A stretch of 64,000 bases of DNA from Flagellimonas eckloniae. GTDB taxonomy: Bacteria; Bacteroidota; Bacteroidia; Flavobacteriales; Flavobacteriaceae. The notes under the pieces are model-generated. The model saw only the letters and a program-made list of their open reading frames with translations, did no database searches and was not told the DNA's origin. The position numbers were made by a program, and so were the translations under genes. The stretch covers positions 744,001 through 808,000 of the forward strand of contig NZ_LCTZ01000002.1 in NCBI RefSeq assembly GCF_001413955.1, given 5' to 3'. This document shows, piece after piece, positions 62,812 to 64,000 of this stretch; position 1 is the first letter of the stretch; every line of letters begins with the position of its first letter.

Positions 62812-63236
62812 AGGAGTTCTTGAACTTTGTTATCCAAAAGATAAAGGTAGACAGGCGTTTGTTAGTGATATACTGTCTTGTTTATTTTTTGTGGGGCCTT
62901 GGTATGAACTGGTTTGGAGCCCAGGTTGAAATTGCCAAATTTACCTTTTGGTGGCAGGTTATTAGCTGTTATATTCTTTATATGGTTCCCATTTCATTGG
63001 CACTTAGAGGGTTGCCGTTTCATGCACAGTACGCGTATGGATTGGTAGCTATGGGGCTTTTAGAGTTTGGTGGTTATGCCCTGGGGACTTCCTATGCCTA
63101 TCCCAATAACATTTTAGATCAATTCTTTAATGTGCGTAATTTTAGTTTGGGAATGGCTTTGTTTTTTGCCCTATACTTTCCATTGGGCAATTGGGGAGTG
63201 GGTAAAATTTATAAAATGTTGTTTGGGAAGAACTAG
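62808..63236 (+). CDS. Four-helix membrane protein ending the lipid operon
   Basis: A 142-residue protein with four hydrophobic helices (LLVIYCLVYFLWGLG, WWQVISCYILYMVPISLAL, YAYGLVAMGLLEFGGYAL and FSLGMALFFALYFPLG). No family recognised. Being the last coupled gene (4-bp overlap with the ACP stop) of the operon it may place the lipid in the membrane or anchor the enzymes there; this is a guess from position. Its last 4 bp overlap the convergent YceI-family gene. Confidence 0.75.
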   Translation: MKEFLNFVIQKIKVDRRLLVIYCLVYFLWGLGMNWFGAQVEIAKFTFWWQVISCYILYMVPISLALRGLPFHAQYAYGLVAMGLLEFGGYALGTSYAYPNNILDQFFNVRNFSLGMALFFALYFPLGNWGVGKIYKMLFGKN

Positions 63237-63748
63237 GGAATTATATCAAATATCATTTTAACCTTTACAAGATTGTCTTCTCTTTTTTTCTTGATTTTGA
63301 TTCCGTAATCAATGGAATATAGGCTTGTTGTTCCAACAAGTTGACTTCCCTTTCTGATAAATTTCACTGTAATTGGTTTAGTAGTTTCCTTAATTGAAAG
63401 GTTGCCCTTTACTATCAAGTCACTACCTTCAAAAACAAGATGATTGCTTTCAAATGAAATTGATGGGTAATCATCAACATCAAAATATTTTCCACTCCGC
63501 AAAGACCAGTTGCGTAATCCATTGTTGGTGTCGATGGTTTCTGAGGCAACCGAACCTTTAAAAAAAGAATTTTCCAAGTTATCCAAATCAACTTTGGATT
63601 CGGTCTTAAAACCCGCCATGGTTCCCTTTACCCCAGTGGAAACAAATTCAAACGATATTTCTGCATTACCTAGTTTCTGGGATTGACCATTGAGATTAGG
63701 AACTGAAAGTCCAATGAATAGAAAAAAGGATACCAATACAGTTTTCAT
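63233..63748 (-). CDS. YceI-family periplasmic protein
   Basis: A 171-residue protein with signal peptide (LNGQSQ) and the YceI eight-stranded lipocalin-like barrel: AEISFEFVSTGVKGTM, LRSGKYFDVDDYPSISFES and NLSIKETTKPITVKF. YceI relatives bind isoprenoid or fatty lipids; some respond to acid or membrane stress. It is transcribed towards the lipid operon, so an association with that product is suggestive only. Own promoter region at 63749-63859 is AT-rich with no exact TAnnTTTG. Confidence 0.85.
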   Translation of the reverse strand: MKTVLVSFFLFIGLSVPNLNGQSQKLGNAEISFEFVSTGVKGTMAGFKTESKVDLDNLENSFFKGSVASETIDTNNGLRNWSLRSGKYFDVDDYPSISFESNHLVFEGSDLIVKGNLSIKETTKPITVKFIRKGSQLVGTTSLYSIDYGIKIKKKREDNLVKVKMIFDIIP

Positions 63749-63859
63749 GATAAATACTTTGCCCTAAGGTATAAATATTAGTTAATTAACAATGAAAATT
63801 GTAAGATAATTAGTATATTATTGTGGATTTAATATAACAACATCCATAAGTAGAAAGTC

Positions 63860-64000
63860 ATGAATAACGTAACCGAAAACGGTAAGGTTCATATCCAAGA
63901 ATTACTAATTCGCATGGAACGAAACGGTAATACTATTCAAAGGCTTTTTAAACAACTTAGTTCATATACCTGTGAACCTAATAATTACTCTTGTTTTGAA
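63860..64000 (+). CDS. N-terminal fragment of an unidentified protein (cut by window end)
   Basis: An ATG at 63860 opens 47 codons (MNNVTENGKVHIQELLIRME onward) that run off the window without a stop. No signal peptide; the visible part is helical and polar. Not enough to assign a family. Confidence 0.55.
   Translation, partial: MNNVTENGKVHIQELLIRMERNGNTIQRLFKQLSSYTCEPNNYSCFE

Overview
The window reads as chromosomal DNA of a marine member of the Flavobacteriaceae (Bacteroidota). Four things support this. Promoters carry TAnnTTTG -7 boxes, sometimes with TTTG 18 bp upstream, and there are no sigma70-type -10/-35 pairs. A type IX secretion (T9SS) sorting domain is present. Lipoproteins are numerous. 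The gene families are typical of flavobacteria: fused branched-chain 2-oxoacid dehydrogenase E1, DUF1835, TPR-HTH membrane regulators and a PL7 alginate lyase. A genus such as Muricauda/Flagellimonas is possible but cannot be fixed from the sequence alone. No rRNA, tRNA, CRISPR array, phage or complete insertion sequence was seen.

Layout. 1-4.5 kb: uvrA, a LOG-family gene and a truncated M1-like peptidase gene in one leftward operon. 4.7-7.5 kb: small genes. 7.5-9.9 kb: a LexA-like divergon. An XRE/S24 repressor faces a radical-SAM plus DUF4130 DNA-repair operon across three identical 11-bp palindromes, and an unannotated 47-codon gene lies inside that operon. 9.9-18.7 kb: ATP-grasp protein, gamma-glutamyltransferase, ACP phosphodiesterase, glmM, acyltransferase and rhomboid from back-to-back promoters, a TlpA-like lipoprotein and a small outer-membrane protein. 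18.8-28.3 kb: large FAD/Fe-S oxidoreductase, LpxH-like hydrolase, aroC, then a four-gene operon (dicarboxylate/amino-acid symporter, glutathione-synthetase-like ATP-grasp, N-formylglutamate amidohydrolase-like, DUF1704 metallopeptidase). 28.4-33.4 kb: a two-gene DUF1592/DUF1552 unit of the type abundant in Planctomycetes. 33.4-36.7 kb: lipoprotein, DCC protein, amidohydrolase, methyltransferase. 36.8-37.0 kb: an intergenic stretch dense in inverted repeats that folds into a cloverleaf on paper. 37.1-43.0 kb: a membrane TPR-HTH regulator diverging from a four-gene surface-protein operon, with five TTGTCCAT repeats between them. 43-57 kb: PL7 alginate lyase, MutS2, transporter, ung, response regulator, a leftward housekeeping group, BCKDH E1, and two small lipoproteins including an OmpA-type one.

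57.1-63.2 kb: an eight-gene, tightly overlapping biosynthetic operon. It holds a FAD oxidoreductase, methyltransferase, type III polyketide synthase, FabI/FabL-type enoyl reductase, FabZ-like dehydratase, ketosynthase, acyl carrier protein and a small membrane protein. It looks like a dedicated type II fatty-acid line feeding a type III PKS, with methylation and redox tailoring, so the product is probably a phenolic or pyrone lipid. A YceI-family gene converges on its end.

The most interesting items are this lipid operon, the self-contained LexA-like divergon with its operators, the TPR-HTH regulator with TTGTCCAT repeats and its surface-protein operon, the ATP-grasp/amidohydrolase/DUF1704 operon, and the cloverleaf-like intergenic region.
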